Part shown: one piece after another, positions 22,601-37,796 of the stretch
How the letters are laid out: every line of letters starts with the position of its first letter
Numbering within the stretch: position 1 is the first letter of the stretch
From: Steromphala cineraria
Lineage: Eukaryota; Mollusca; Gastropoda; Trochida; Trochidae
DNA: 64,000 nt
Reading direction: 5' to 3'
Assembly (NCBI GenBank): GCA_916613615.1
Contig: OU744730.1
Location: 19,633,406-19,697,405, forward strand
Program-made: the position numbers and the translations under genes
The notes under the pieces: generated by a model
The model's input: the letters and a program-made list of their open reading frames with translations, nothing else
Databases searched by the model: none
Told to the model about the DNA's origin: nothing

Positions 22601-25600
22601 GCTCCTGAACAGTGAGAGACACAACACAACAGAAGGAGGTCCTGAACAGTGAGAGATACAACACAGAAGGAGCTCCTGAACAGTGAGAGACACAACACAA
22701 CAGAAGGAGCTCCTGAACTGTGAGAGACACAACACAACAGAAGGAGCTCCTGAACAGTGAGAGACACAACACAACAGAAGGAGCTCCTGAACTGTGAGAG
22801 ACACAACACAACAGAAGGAGCTCCTGAACAGTGAGAGACACAACACAGCAGAAGGAGCTCCTGAACAGTGAGAGACACTACACAGCAGAAGGAGCTCCTG
22901 AACAGTGAGAGATACAACACAGCAGACGGAGCTCCTGAACAGTGAGAGATACAACACAGCAGAAGGAGCTCCTGAACTGTGAGAGACACAACACAACAGA
23001 AGGAGCTCCTGAACAGTGAGAGACACTACACAGCAGAAGGAGCTCCTGAACAGTGAGAGACACAACACAACAGAAGGAGCTCCTGAACAGTGAGAGACAC
23101 TACACAGCAGAAGGAGCTCCTGAACAGTGAGAGACACAACACAGCAGAAGGAGCTCCTGAACAGTGAGAGATACAACACAGCAGAAGGAGCTCCTGAACA
23201 GTGAGAGATAATACACAACAGAAGGAGCTCCTGAACAGTGAGAGATACAACACAGCAGAAGGAGCTCCTGAACAGTGAGAGATACTACACAGCAGAAGGA
23301 GCTCCTGAACTGTGAGAGACACAACACAACAGAAGGAGCTCCTGAACAGTGAGAGATACAACACAACAGAAGGAGCTCCTGAACAGTGAGAGATACAACA
23401 CAACAGAAGGAGCTCCTGAACAGTGAGAGACACAACACAACAGAAGGAGCTCCTGAACTGTGAGAGACACAACACAACAGAAGGAGCTCCTGAACAGTGA
23501 GAGACACTACACAACAGAAGGAGCTCCTGAACAGTGAGAGATACTACACAGCAGAAGGAGCTCCTGAACAGTGAGAGATACTACACAACAGAAGGAGCTC
23601 CTGAACAGTGAGAGACACTACACAACAGAAGGAGCTCCTGAACAGTGAGAGACACAACACAACAGAAGGAGGTCCTGAACAGTGAGAGATACAACACAGA
23701 AGGAGCTCCTGAACAGTGAGAGACACAACACAACAGAAGGAGCTCCTGAACTGTGAGAGACACAACACAACAGAAGGAGCTCCTGAACAGTGAGAGACAC
23801 AACACAGCAGAAGGAGCTCCTGAACAGTGAGAGACACTACACAGCAGAAGGAGCTCCTGAACAGTGAGAGATACAACACAGCAGAAGGAGCTCCTGAACA
23901 GTGAGAGATACAACACAGCAGAAGGAGCTCCTGAACTGTGAGAGACACAACACAACAGAAGGAGCTCCTGAACAGTGAGAGACACTACACAGCAGAAGGA
24001 GCTCCTGAACAGTGAGAGACACAACACAACAGAAGGAGCTCCTGAACAGTGAGAGATACAACACAGCAGAAGGAGCTCCTGAACTGTGAGAGACACAACA
24101 CAACAGAAGGAGCTCCTGAACAGTGAGAGACACTACACAGCAGAAGGAGCTCCTGAACAGTGAGAGACACAACACAACAGAAGGAGCTCCTGAACAGTGA
24201 GAGACACTACACAGCAGAAGGAGCTCCTGAACAGTGAGAGACACAACACAGCAGAAGGAGCTCCTGAACAGTGAGAGATACAACACAGCAGAAGGAGCTC
24301 CTGAACAGTGAGAGATAATACACAACAGAAGGAGCTCCTGAACAGTGAGAGATACAACACAGCAGAAGGAGCTCCTGAACAGTGAGAGATACTACACAGC
24401 AGAAGGAGCTCCTGAACTGTGAGAGACACAACACAACAGAAGGAGCTCCTGAACAGTGAGAGATACAACACAACAGAAGGAGCTCCTGAACAGTGAGAGA
24501 TACAACACAACAGAAGGAGCTCCTGAACAGTGAGAGACACAACACAACAGAAGGAGCTCCTGAACTGTGAGAGACACAACACAACAGAAGGAGCTCCTGA
24601 ACAGTGAGAGACACTACACAACAGAAGGAGCTCCTGAACAGTGAGAGACACTACACAACAGAAGGAGCTCCTGAACAGTGAGAGATACAACACAGCAGAA
24701 GGAGCTCCTGAACAGTGAGAGATACTACACAACAGAAGGAGCTCCTGAACTGTGAGAGACACAACACAACAGAAGGAGCTCCTGAACTGTGAGAGACATT
24801 ACACAGCAGAAGGAGCTCCTGAACAGTGAGAGACACAACACAGCAGAAGGAGCTCCTGAACAGTGAGAGAAACTACACAGCAGAAGGAGCTCCTGAACTG
24901 TGAGAGACACAACACAACAGAAGGAGTCTGAACTGTGAGAGACACAACACAGCAGAGGGAGCTCCTGAACTGTGAGAGACACTACACAACAGAAGGAGCT
25001 CCTGAACAGTGAGAGACACTACACAGCAGAAGGAGCTCCTGAACAGTGAGAGACACAACACAACAGAAGGAGCTCCTGAACAGTGAGAGATACAACACAG
25101 CAGAAGGAGCTCCTGAACAGTGAGAGATACTACACAACAGAAGGAGCTCCTGAACAGTGAGAGACACTACACAGCAGAAGGAGCTCCTGAACAGTGAGAG
25201 ATACTACTCAACAGAAGGAGGTCCTGAACTGTGAGAGACACTACACAACAGAAGGAGCTCCTGAACAGTGAGAGACACAACACAACAGAAGGAGCTCCTG
25301 AACTGTGAGAAACACAACACAACAGAAGGAGCTCCTGAACAGTGAGAGACACAACACAGTAGAAGGAGCTCCTGAACAGTGAGAGACACTACACAGCAGA
25401 AGGAGCTCCTGAACAGTGAGAGACACTACACAGCAGAAGGAGCTCCTGAACAGTGAGAGATACAACACAGCAGAAGGAGCTCCTGAACTGTGAGAGACAC
25501 AACACAACAGAAGGAGCTCCTGAACTGTGAGAGACATTACACAGCAGAAGGAGCTCCTGAACAGTGAGAGACACTACACAGCAGAAGGAGCTCCTGAACA

Positions 25601-28600
25601 GTGAGAGATACTACACAGCAGAAGGAGCTCCTGAACTGTGAGAGACACTACACAACAGAAGGAGCTCCTAAACAGTGAGAGACACAACACAACAGAAGGA
25701 GCTCCTGAACTGTGAGAGACACTACACAGCAGAAGGAGCTCCTGAACAGTGAGAGACACTACACAGCAGAAGGAGCTCCTGAACTGTGAGAGACACTACA
25801 CAGCAGAAGGAGCTCCTGAACTGTGAGAGACACAACACAACAGAAGGAGCTCCTGAACAGTGAGAGATACTACACAACAGAAGGAGCTCCTGAACAGTGA
25901 GAGACACAACACAGCAGAAGGAGCCCCTGAACAGTGAGAGACACAACACAACGGAAGGAGCTCCTGAACAGTGAGAGACACTACTAAGCCGAAGGAGCTC
26001 CTGAACAGTGAGAGACACAACACAACAGAAGGAGCTCCTGAACAGTGAGAGATACAACACAGCAGAAGGAGCTCCTGAACAGTGAGAGATACTACACAAC
26101 AGAAGGAGCTACTGAACAGTGAGAGACACAACACAACAGAAGGAGCTCCTGAACAGTGAGAGACACTACACAGCAGAAGGAGCTCCTGAACAGTGAGAGA
26201 CACTACACAGCAGAAGGAGCTCCTGAACAGTGAGAGACACAACACAACAGAAGGAGCTCCTGAACAGTGAGAGATACAACACAGCAGAAGGAGCTCCTGA
26301 ACAGTGAGAGACACTACACAGCAGAAGGAGCTCCTGAACAGTGAGAGACACTACACAGCAGAAGGAGCTCCTGAACAGTGAGAGACACAACACAACAGAA
26401 AGAGCTCCTGAACAGTGAGATATACAACACAGCAGAAGGAGCTCCTGAACAGTGATAGATACTACACAACAGAAGGAGCTCCTGAACTGTGAGAGACACA
26501 ACACAACAGAAGGAGCTCCTGAACAGTGAGAGACACTACACAACAGAAGGAGCTCCTGAACAGTTAGAGACACTACACGACAGAAGGAGCTCCTGAACAG
26601 TGAGAGATACAACACAGCAGAAGGAGCTCCTGAACAGTGAGAGACACAACACAGCAGAAGGAGCTCCTGAACAGTGAGAGACACTACACAACAGAAGGAG
26701 CTCCTGAACAGTGAGAGACACAACACAGCAGAAGGAGCTCCTGAACAGTGAGAGACACAACACAACAGAAGGAGCTCCTGAACAGTGAGAGATACAACAC
26801 AGCAGAAGGAGCTCCTGAACAGTGATAGATACTACACAACAGAAGGAGCTCCTGAACTGTGAGAGACACAACACAACAGAAGGAGCTCCTGAACAGTGAG
26901 AGACACTACACAACAGAAGGAGCTCCTGAACAGTGAGAGACACTACACAACAGAAGGAGCTCCTGAACAGTGAGAGATACAACACAGCAGAAGGAGCTCC
27001 TGAACAGTGAGAGATACAACACAGAAGGAGCTCCTGAACAGTGAGAGACACAACACAACAGAAGGAGCTCCTGAACTGTGAGAGACACAACACAACAGAA
27101 GGAGCTCCTGAACAGTGAGAGACACAACACAGCAGAAGGAGCTCCTGAACAGTGAGAGACACTACACAGCAGAAGGAGCTCCTGAACAGTGAGAGATACA
27201 ACACAGCAGAAGGAGCTCCTGAACAGTGAGAGATACAACACAGCAGAAGGAGCTCCTGAACTGTGAGAGACACAACACAACAGAAGGAGCTCCTGAACAG
27301 TGAGAGACACTACACAGCAGAAGGAGCTCCTGAACAGTGAGAGACACAACACAACAGAAGGAGCTCCTGAACAGTGAGAGATACAACACAGCAGAAGGAG
27401 CTCCTGAACTGTGAGAGACACAACACAACAGAAGGAGCTCCTGAACAGTGAGAGACACTACACAGCAGAAGGAGCTCCTGAACAGTGAGAGACACAACAC
27501 AACAGAAAGAGCTCCTGAACAGTGAGAGACACTACACAGCAGAAGGAGCTCCTGAACAGTGAGAGACACAACACAGCAGAAGGAGCTCCTGAACAGTGAG
27601 AGATACAACACAGCAGAAGGAGCTCCTGAACAGTGAGAGATAATACACAACAGAAGGAGCTCCTGAACAGTGAGAGATACAACACAGCAGAAGGAGCTCC
27701 TGAACAGTGAGAGATACTACACAGCAGAAGGAGCTCCTGAACTGTGAGAGACACAACACAACAGAAGGAGCTCCTGAACAGTGAGAGATACAACACAACA
27801 GAAGGAGCTCCTGAACAGTGAGAGATACAACACAACAGAAGGAGCTCCTGAACAGTGAGAGACACAACACAACAGAAGGAGCTCCTGAACTGTGAGAGAC
27901 ACAACACAACAGAAGGAGCTCCTGAACAGTGAGAGACACTACACAACAGAAGGAGCTCCTGAACAGTGAGAGACACTACACAACAGAAGGAGCTCCTGAA
28001 CAGTGAGAGATACAACACAGCAGAAGGAGCTCCTGAACAGTGAGAGATACTACACAACAGAAGGAGCTCCTGAACTGTGAGAGACACAACACAACAGAAG
28101 GAGCTCCTGAACTGTGAGAGACATTACACAGCAGAAGGAGCTCCTGAACAGTGAGAGACACAACACAGCAGAAGGAGCTCCTGAACAGTGAGAGAAACTA
28201 CACAGCAGAAGGAGCTCCTGAACTGTGAGAGACACAACACAACAGAAGGAGTCTGAACTGTGAGAGACACAACACAGCAGAAGGAGCTCCTGAACTGTGA
28301 GAGACACTACACAACAGAAGGAGCTCCTGAACAGTGAGAGATACAACACAGCAGAAGGAGCTCCTGAACAGTGAGAGACACAACACAACAGAAGGAGCTC
28401 CTGAACAGTGAGAGATACAACACAGCAGAAGGAGCTCCTGAACAGTGAGAGATACTACACAACAGAAGGAGCTCCTGAACAGTGAGAGACACTACACAGC
28501 AGAAGGAGCTCCTGAACAGTGAGAGATACTACTCAACAGAAGGAGGTCCTGAACTGTGAGAGACACTACACAACAGAAGGAGCTCCTGAACAGTGAGAGA

Positions 28601-31600
28601 CACAACACAACAGAAGGAGCTCCTGAACTGTGAGAAACACAACACAACAGAAGGAGCTCCTGAACAGTGAGAGACACAACACAGTAGAAGGAGCTCCTGA
28701 ACAGTGAGAGACACTACACAGCAGAAGGAGCTCCTGAACAGTGAGAGACACTACACAGCAGAAGGAGCTCCTGAACAGTGAGAGATACAACACAGCAGAA
28801 GGAGCTCCTGAACTGTGAGAGACACAACACAACAGAAGGAGCTCCTGAACTGTGAGAGACATTACACAGCAGAAGGAGCTCCTGAACAGTGAGAGACACT
28901 ACACAGCAGAAGGAGCTCCTGAACAGTGAGAGATACTACACAGCAGAAGGAGCTCCTGAACTGTGAGAGACACTACACAACAGAAGGAGCTCCTAAACAG
29001 TGAGAGACACAACACAACAGAAGGAGCTCCTGAACTGTGAGAGACACTACACAGCAGAAGGAGCTCCTGAACAGTGAGAGACACTACACAGCAGAAGGAG
29101 CTCCTGAACTGTGAGAGACACTACACAGCAGAAGGAGCTCCTGAACTGTGAGAGACACAACACAACAGAAGGAGCTCCTGAACAGTGAGAGATACTACAC
29201 AACAGAAGGAGCTCCTGAACAGTGAGAGACACAACACAGCAGAAGGAGCCCCTGAACAGTGAGAGACACAACACAACGGAAGGAGCTCCTGAACAGTGAG
29301 AGACACTACTAAGCCGAAGGAGCTCCTGAACAGTGAGAGACACAACACAACAGAAGGAGCTCCTGAACAGTGAGAGATACAACACAGCAGAAGGAGCTCC
29401 TGAACAGTGAGAGATACTACACAACAGAAGGAGCTACTGAACAGTGAGAGACACAACACAACAGAAGGAGCTCCTGAACAGTGAGAGACACTACACAGCA
29501 GAAGGAGCTCCTGAACAGTGAGAGACACTACACAGCAGAAGGAGCTCCTGAACAGTGAGAGACACAACACAACAGAAGGAGCTCCTGAACAGTGAGAGAT
29601 ACAACACAGCAGAAGGAGCTCCTGAACAGTGAGAGACACTACACAGCAGAAGGAGCTCCTGAACAGTGAGAGACACTACACAGCAGAAGGAGCTCCTGAA
29701 CAGTGAGAGACACAACACAACAGAAAGAGCTCCTGAACAGTGAGATATACAACACAGCAGAAGGAGCTCCTGAACAGTGATAGATACTACACAACAGAAG
29801 GAGCTCCTGAACTGTGAGAGACACAACACAACAGAAGGAGCTCCTGAACAGTGAGAGACACTACACAACAGAAGGAGCTCCTGAACAGTTAGAGACACTA
29901 CACGACAGAAGGAGCTCCTGAACAGTGAGAGATACAACACAGCAGAAGGAGCTCCTGAACAGTGAGAGACACAACACAGCAGAAGGAGCTCCTGAACAGT
30001 GAGAGACACTACACAGCAGAAGGAGCTCCTGAACAGTGAGAGACACAACACAGCAGAAGGAGCTCCTGAACAGTGAGAGACACAACACAACAGAAGGAGC
30101 TCCTGAACAGTGAGAGATACAACACAGCAGAAGGAGCTCCTGAACAGTGATAGATACTACACAACAGAAGGAGCTCCTGAACTGTGAGAGACACAACACA
30201 ACAGAAGGAGCTCCTGAACAGTGAGAGACACTACACAACAGAAGGAGCTCCTGAACAGTGAGAGACACTACACAACAGAAGGAGCTCCTGAACAGTGAGA
30301 GATACAACACAGCAGAAGGAGCTCCTGAACAGTGAGAGACTAAACACAGCAGAAGGAGCTCCTGAACAGTGAGAGACACAACACAGCAGAAGGAGCTCCT
30401 GAACAGTGAGAGACACTACACAGCAGAAGGAGCTCCTGAACTGTGAGAGACACAACACAACAGAAGAAGCTCCTGAACTGTGAGAGACACAACACAGCAG
30501 AAGGAGCTCCTGAACTGTGAGAGACACTACACAGCAGAATGAGCTCCTGAACAGTGAGAGACACTACACAGCAGAAGGAGCTCCTGAACAGTGAGAGACA
30601 CAACACAACAGAAGGAGCTCCTGAACAGTGAGAGACACTACACAGCAGAAGGAGCTCCTGAACAGTGAGAGATACTACACAACAGAAGGAGCTCCTGAAC
30701 AGTGAGAGACACTACACAACAGAAGGAGCTCCTGAACAGTGAGAGACACAACACAACAGAAGGAGGTCCTGAACAGTGAGAGATACAACACAGAAGGAGC
30801 TCCTGAACAGTGAGAGACACAACACAACAGAAGGAGCTCCTGAACTGTGAGAGACACAACACAACAGAAGGAGCTCCTGAACAGTGAGAGACACAACACA
30901 GCAGAAGGAGCTCCTGAACAGTGAGAGACACTACACAGCAGAAGGAGCTCCTGAACAGTGAGAGATACAACACAGCAGAAGGAGCTCCTGAACAGTGAGA
31001 GATACAACACAGCAGAAGGAGCTCCTGAACTGTGAGAGACACAACACAACAGAAGGAGCTCCTGAACAGTGAGAGACACTACACAGCAGAAGGAGCTCCT
31101 GAACAGTGAGAGACACAACACAACAGAAGGAGCTCCTGAACAGTGAGAGACACTACACAGCAGAAGGAGCTCCTGAACAGTGAGAGACACAACACAGCAG
31201 AAGGAGCTCCTGAACAGTGAGAGATACAACACAGCAGAAGGAGCTCCTGAACAGTGAGAGATAATACACAACAGAAGGAGCTCCTGAACAGTGAGAGATA
31301 CAACACAGCAGAAGGAGCTCCTGAACAGTGAGAGATACTACACAGCAGAAGGAGCTCCTGAACTGTGAGAGACACAACACAACAGAAGGAGCTCCTGAAC
31401 AGTGAGAGATACAACACAACAGAAGGAGCTCCTGAACAGTGAGAGATACAACACAACAGAAGGAGCTCCTGAACAGTGAGAGACACAACACAACAGAAGG
31501 AGCTCCTGAACTGTGAGAGACACAACACAACAGAAGGAGCTCCTGAACAGTGAGAGACACTACACAACAGAAGGAGGTCCTGAACAGTGAGAGATACTAC

Positions 31601-34600
31601 ACAGCAGAAGGAGCTCCTGAACAGTGAGAGATACTACACAACAGAAGGAGCTCCTGAACAGTGAGAGACACTACACAACAGAAGGAGCTCCTGAACAGTG
31701 AGAGACACAACACAACAGAAGGAGGTCCTGAACAGTGAGAGATACAACACAGAAGGAGCTCCTGAACAGTGAGAGACACAACACAACAGAAGGAGCTCCT
31801 GAACTGTGAGAGACACAACACAACAGAAGGAGCTCCTGAACAGTGAGAGACACAACACAGCAGAAGGAGCTCCTGAACAGTGAGAGACACTACACAGCAG
31901 AAGGAGCTCCTGAACAGTGAGAGACACAACACAGCAGAAGGAGCTCCTGAACAGTGAGAGATACAACACAGCAGAAGGAGCTCCTGAACTGTGAGAGACA
32001 CAACACAACAGAAGGAGCTCCTGAACAGTGAGAGACACTACACAGCAGAAGGAGCTCCTGAACAGTGAGAGACACAACACAACAGAAGGAGCTCCTGAAC
32101 AGTGAGAGACACTACACAGCAGAAGGAGCTCCTGAACAGTGAGAGACACAACACAGCAGAAGGAGCTCCTGAACAGTGAGAGATACAACACAGCAGAAGG
32201 AGCTCCTGAACAGTGAGAGATAATACACAACAGAAGGAGCTCCTGAACAGTGAGAGATACAACACAGCAGAAGGAGCTCCTGAACAGTGAGAGATACTAC
32301 ACAGCAGAAGGAGCTCCTGAACTGTGAGAGACACAACACAACAGAAGGAGCTCCTGAACAGTGAGAGATACAACACAACAGAAGGAGCTCCTGAACAGTG
32401 AGAGATACAACACAACAGAAGGAGCTCCTGAACAGTGAGAGACACAACACAACAGAAGGAGCTCCTGAACTGTGAGAGACACAACACAACAGAAGGAGCT
32501 CCTGAACAGTGAGAGACACTACACAACAGAAGGAGCTCCTGAACAGTGAGAGACACTACACAACAGAAGGAGCTCCTGAACAGTGAGAGATACAACACAG
32601 CAGAAGGAGCTCCTGAACAGTGAGAGATACTACACAACAGAAGGAGCTCCTGAACTGTGAGAGACACAACACAACAGAAGGAGCTCCTGAACTGTGAGAG
32701 ACATTACACAGCAGAAGGAGCTCCTGAACAGTGAGAGACACAACACAGCAGAAGGAGCTCCTGAACAGTGAGAGAAACTACACAGCAGAAGGAGCTCCTG
32801 AACTGTGAGAGACACAACACAACAGAAGGAGTCTGAACTGTGAGAGACACAACACAGCAGAAGGAGCTCCTGAACTGTGAGAGACACTACACAACAGAAG
32901 GAGCTCCTGAACAGTGAGAGACACTACACAGCAGAAGGAGCTCCTGAACAGTGAGAGACACAACACAACAGAAGGAGCTCCTGAACAGTGAGAGATACAA
33001 CACAGCAGAAGGAGCTCCTGAACAGTGAGAGATACTACACAACAGAAGGAGCTCCTGAACAGTGAGAGACACTACACAGCAGAAGGAGCTCCTGAACAGT
33101 GAGAGATACTACTCAACAGAAGGAGGTCCTGAACTGTGAGAGACACTACACAACAGAAGGAGCTCCTGAACAGTGAGAGACACAACACAACAGAAGGAGC
33201 TCCTGAACTGTGAGAAACACAACACAACAGAAGGAGCTCCTGAACAGTGAGAGACACAACACAGTAGAAGGAGCTCCTGAACAGTGAGAGACACTACACA
33301 GCAGAAGGAGCTCCTGAACAGTGAGAGACACTACACAGCAGAAGGAGCTCCTGAACAGTGAGAGATACAACACAGCAGAAGGAGCTCCTGAACTGTGAGA
33401 GACACAACACAACAGAAGGAGCTCCTGAACTGTGAGAGACATTACACAGCAGAAGGAGCTCCTGAACAGTGAGAGATACTACACAGCAGGAGCTCCTGAA
33501 CTGTGAGAGACACAACACAACAGAAGGAGCTCCTGAACAGTGAGAGACACTACACAGCAGAAGGAGCTCCTGAACAGTGAGAGATACTACTCAACAGAAG
33601 GAGGTCCTGAACTGTGAGAGACACTACACAACAGAAGGAGCTCCTGAACAGTGAGAGACACAACACAACAGAAGGAGCTCCTGAACTGTGAGAAACACAA
33701 CACAACAGAAGAAGCTCCTGAACAGTGAGAGACACAACACAGTAGAAGGAGCTCCTGAACAGTGAGAGACACTACACAGCAGAAGGAGCTCCTGAACAGT
33801 GAGAGACACTACACAGCAGAAGGAGCTCCTGAACAGTGAGAGATACAACACAGCAGAAGGAGCTCCTGAACTGTGAGAGACACAACACAACAGAAGGAGC
33901 TCCTGAACTGTGAGAGACATTACACAGCAGAAGGAGCTCCTGAATAGTGAGAGACACTACACAGCAGAAGGAGCTCCTGAACAGTGAGAGATACTACACA
34001 GCAGAAGGAGCTCCTGAACTGTGAGAGACACTACACAACAGAAGGAGCTCCTAAACAGTGAGAGACACAACACAACAGAAGGAGCTCCTGCACTGTGAGA
34101 GACACTACACAGCAGAAGGAGCTCCTGAACAGTGAGAGACACTACACAGCAGAAGGAGCTCCTGAACTGTGAGAGACACTACACAGCAGAAGGAGCTCCT
34201 GAACTGTGAGAGACACAACACAGCAGAAGGAGCTCCTGAACTGTGAGAGACACTACACAACAGAAGGAGCTCCTGAACAGTGAGAGACACAACACAACAG
34301 AAGGAGCTCCTGAACAGTGAGAGATACTACACAGCAGGAGCTCCTGAACTGTGAGAGACACAACACAACAGAAGGAGCTCCTGAACAGTGAGAGATACTA
34401 CACAACAGAAGGAGCTCCTGAACAGTGAGAGACACAACACAGCAGAAGGAGCCCCTGAACAGTGAGAGACACAACACAACGGAAGGAGCTCCTGAACAGT
34501 GAGAGACACTACTAAGCAGAAGGAGCTCCTGAACAGTGAGAGACACAACACAACAGAAGGAGCTCCTGAACAGTGAGAGATACAACACAGCAGAAGGAGC

Positions 34601-36330
34601 TCCTGAACAGTGAGAGATACTACACAACAGAAGGAGCTACTGAACAGTGAGAGACACAACACAACAGAAGGAGCTCCTGAACAGTGAGAGACACTACACA
34701 GCAGAAGGAGCTCCTGAACAGTGAGAGACACTACACAGCAGAAGGAGCTCCTGAACAGTGAGAGACACTACACAACAGAAGGAGCTCCTGAACAGTTAGA
34801 GACACTACACGACAGAAGGAGCTCCTGAACAGTGAGAGATACAACACAGCAGAAGGAGCTCCTGAACAGTGAGAGACACAACACAGCAGAAGGAGCTCCT
34901 GAACAGTGAGAGACACTACACAGCAGAAGGAGCTCCTGAACAGTGAGAGACACAACACAGCAGAAGGAGCTCCTGAACAGTGAGAGACACAACACAACAG
35001 AAGGAGCTCCTGAACAGTGAGAGATACAACACAGCAGAAGGAGCTCCTGAACAGTGATAGATACTACACAACAGAAGGAGCTCCTGAACTGTGAGAGACA
35101 CAACACAACAGAAGGAGCTCCTGAACAGTGAGAGACACTACACAACAGAAGGAGCTCCTGAACAGTGAGAGACACTACACAACAGAAGGAGCTCCTGAAC
35201 AGTGAGAGATACAACACAGCAGAAGGAGCTCCTGAACAGTGAGAGACTAAACACAGCAGAAGGAGCTCCTGAACAGTGAGAGACACAACACAGCAGAAGG
35301 AGCTCCTGAACAGTGAGAGACACTACACAGCAGAAGGAGCTCCTGAACTGTGAGAGACACAACACAACAGAAGAAGCTCCTGAACTGTGAGAGACACAAC
35401 ACAGCAGAAGGAGCTCCTGAACTGTGAGAGACACTACACAGCAGAATGAGCTCCTGAACAGTGAGAGACACTACACAGCAGAAGGAGCTCCTGAACAGTG
35501 AGAGACACAACACAACAGAAGGAGCTCCTGAACAGTGAGAGATACTACACAGCAGAAGGAGCTCCTGAACAGTGAGAGATACTACACAACAGAAGGAGCT
35601 CCTGAACAGTGAGAGACACTACACAACAGAAGGAGCTCCTGAACAGTGAGAGACACAACACAACAGAAGGAGGTCCTGAACAGTGAGAGATACAACACAG
35701 AAGGAGCTCCTGAACAGTGAGAGACACAACACAACAGAAGGAGCTCCTGAACTGTGAGAGACACAACACAACAGAAGGAGCTCCTGAACAGTGAGAGACA
35801 CAACACAGCAGAAGGAGCTCCTGAACAGTGAGAGACACTACACAGCAGAAGGAGCTCCTGAACAGTGAGAGATACAACACAGCAGAAGGAGCTCCTGAAC
35901 AGTGAGAGATACAACACAGCAGAAGGAGCTCCTGAACTGTGAGAGACACAACACAACAGAAGGAGCTCCTGAACAGTGAGAGACACTACACAGCAGAAGG
36001 AGCTCCTGAACAGTGAGAGACACAACACAACAGAAGGAGCTCCTGAACAGTGAGAGACACTAAACAGCAGAAGGAGCTCCTGAACAGTGAGAGACACAAC
36101 ACAGCAGAAGGAGCTCCTGAACAGTGAGAGATACAACACAACAGAAGGAGCTCCTGAACAGTGAGAGACACAACACAGCAGAAGGAGCTCCTGAACAGTG
36201 AGAGACACAACACAGCAGAAGGAGCTCCTGAACAGTGAGAGACATTACACAGCAGAAGGAGCTCCTGAACAGTGAGAGACACAACACAACAGAAGGAGCT
36301 CCTGAACAGTGAGAGACACAACACAACAGA
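16700..36330 (+). repeat. Left higher-order domain of the array (blocks of about 3.3-4.9 kb)
   Basis: Rare variants recur at fixed distances. GATACTACTC: 20253, 25200, 28525, 33105, 33583 (steps 4947, 3325, 4580, 478). GATAATAC: 19367, 23207, 24314, 27639, 31260, 32220 (steps 3840, 1107, 3325, 3621, 960). The unit series at 16,713 recurs at 20,627, 25,574, 28,899 and 33,957. Large runs of units have therefore been duplicated as blocks, with later internal gains and losses. Confidence 0.88.
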
Positions 36331-37796
36331 AGGAGCTCCTGAACAGTGAGAGATACAACACAGCAGAAGGAGCTCCTGAACAGTGAGAGATACTACACAA
36401 CAGAAGGAGCTCCTGAACAGTGAGAGATACTACACAGCAGAAGGAGCTCCTGAACTGTGAGAGACACAACACAACAGAAGGAGCTCCTGAACAGTGAGAG
36501 ATACAACACAACAGAAGGAGCTCCTGAACAGTGAGAGACACAACACAACAGAAGGAGCTCCTGAACTGTGAGAGACACAACACAACGGAAGGAGCTCCTG
36601 AACAGTGAGAGATACAACACAACAGAAGGAGCTCCTGAACAGTGAGAGACACAACACAACAGAAGGAGCTCCTGAACTGTGAGAGACACAACACAACAGA
36701 AGGAGCTCCTGAACAGTGAGAGACACTACACAACAGAAGGAGCTCCTGAACAGTGAGAGATACTACACAACAGAAGGAGCTCCTGAACTGTGAGAGACAC
36801 AACACAACAGAAGGAGCTCCTGAACTGTGAGAGACATTACACAGCAGAAGAAGCTCCTGAACAGTGAGAGACACAACACAGCAGAAGGAGCTCCTGAACA
36901 GTGAGAGAAACTACACAGCAGAAGGAGCTTCTGAACTGTGAGAGACACAACACAACAGAAGGAGTCTGAACTGTGAGAGACACAACACAGCAGAAGGAGC
37001 TCCTGAACTGTGAGAGACACTACACAACAGAAGGAGCTCCTGAACAGTGAGAGACACTACACAGCAGAAGGAGCTCCTGAACTGTGAGAGACACAACACA
37101 GCAGAAGGAACTCCTGAACAGTGAGAGATACAACACAGCAGAAGGAACTCCTGAACTGTGAGAGACACAACACAACAGAAGGAGCTCCTGAACTGTGAGA
37201 GACATTACACAGCAGAAGGAGCTCCTGAACAGTGAGAGACACTACACAGAAGAAGGAGCTCCTGAACAGTGAGAGACACAACACAACGGAAGGAGCTCCT
37301 GAACTGTGAGAGACACTACACAGCAGAAGGAGCTCCTGAACTGTGAGAGACACTACACAGCAGAAGGAGCTCCTGAACTGTGAGAAACACAACACAGTAG
37401 AAGGAGCTCCTGAACTGTGAGAGACACAACACAGCAGAAGGAGCTCCTGAACTGTGAGAAACACTACACAGCAGAAGGAGCTCCTGAACAGTGAGAGACA
37501 CAACACAACAGAAGGAGCTCCTGAACAGTGAGAGACACAACACAGCAGAAGGAGCTCCTGAACAGTGAAAGATACTACACAACAGAAGGAGCTCCTGAAC
37601 TGTGAGAGACACAACACAACAGAAGGAGCTGCTGAACAGTGAGAGACACTACACAACAGAAGGAGCTCCTGAACAGTGAGAGACACTACACAACAGAAGG
37701 AGCTCCTGAACAGTGAGAGACACAACACAACAGAAGAAGGTCCTGAACAGTGAGAGACACTACACAGCAGAAGGAGCTCCTGAACAGTGAGAGACA

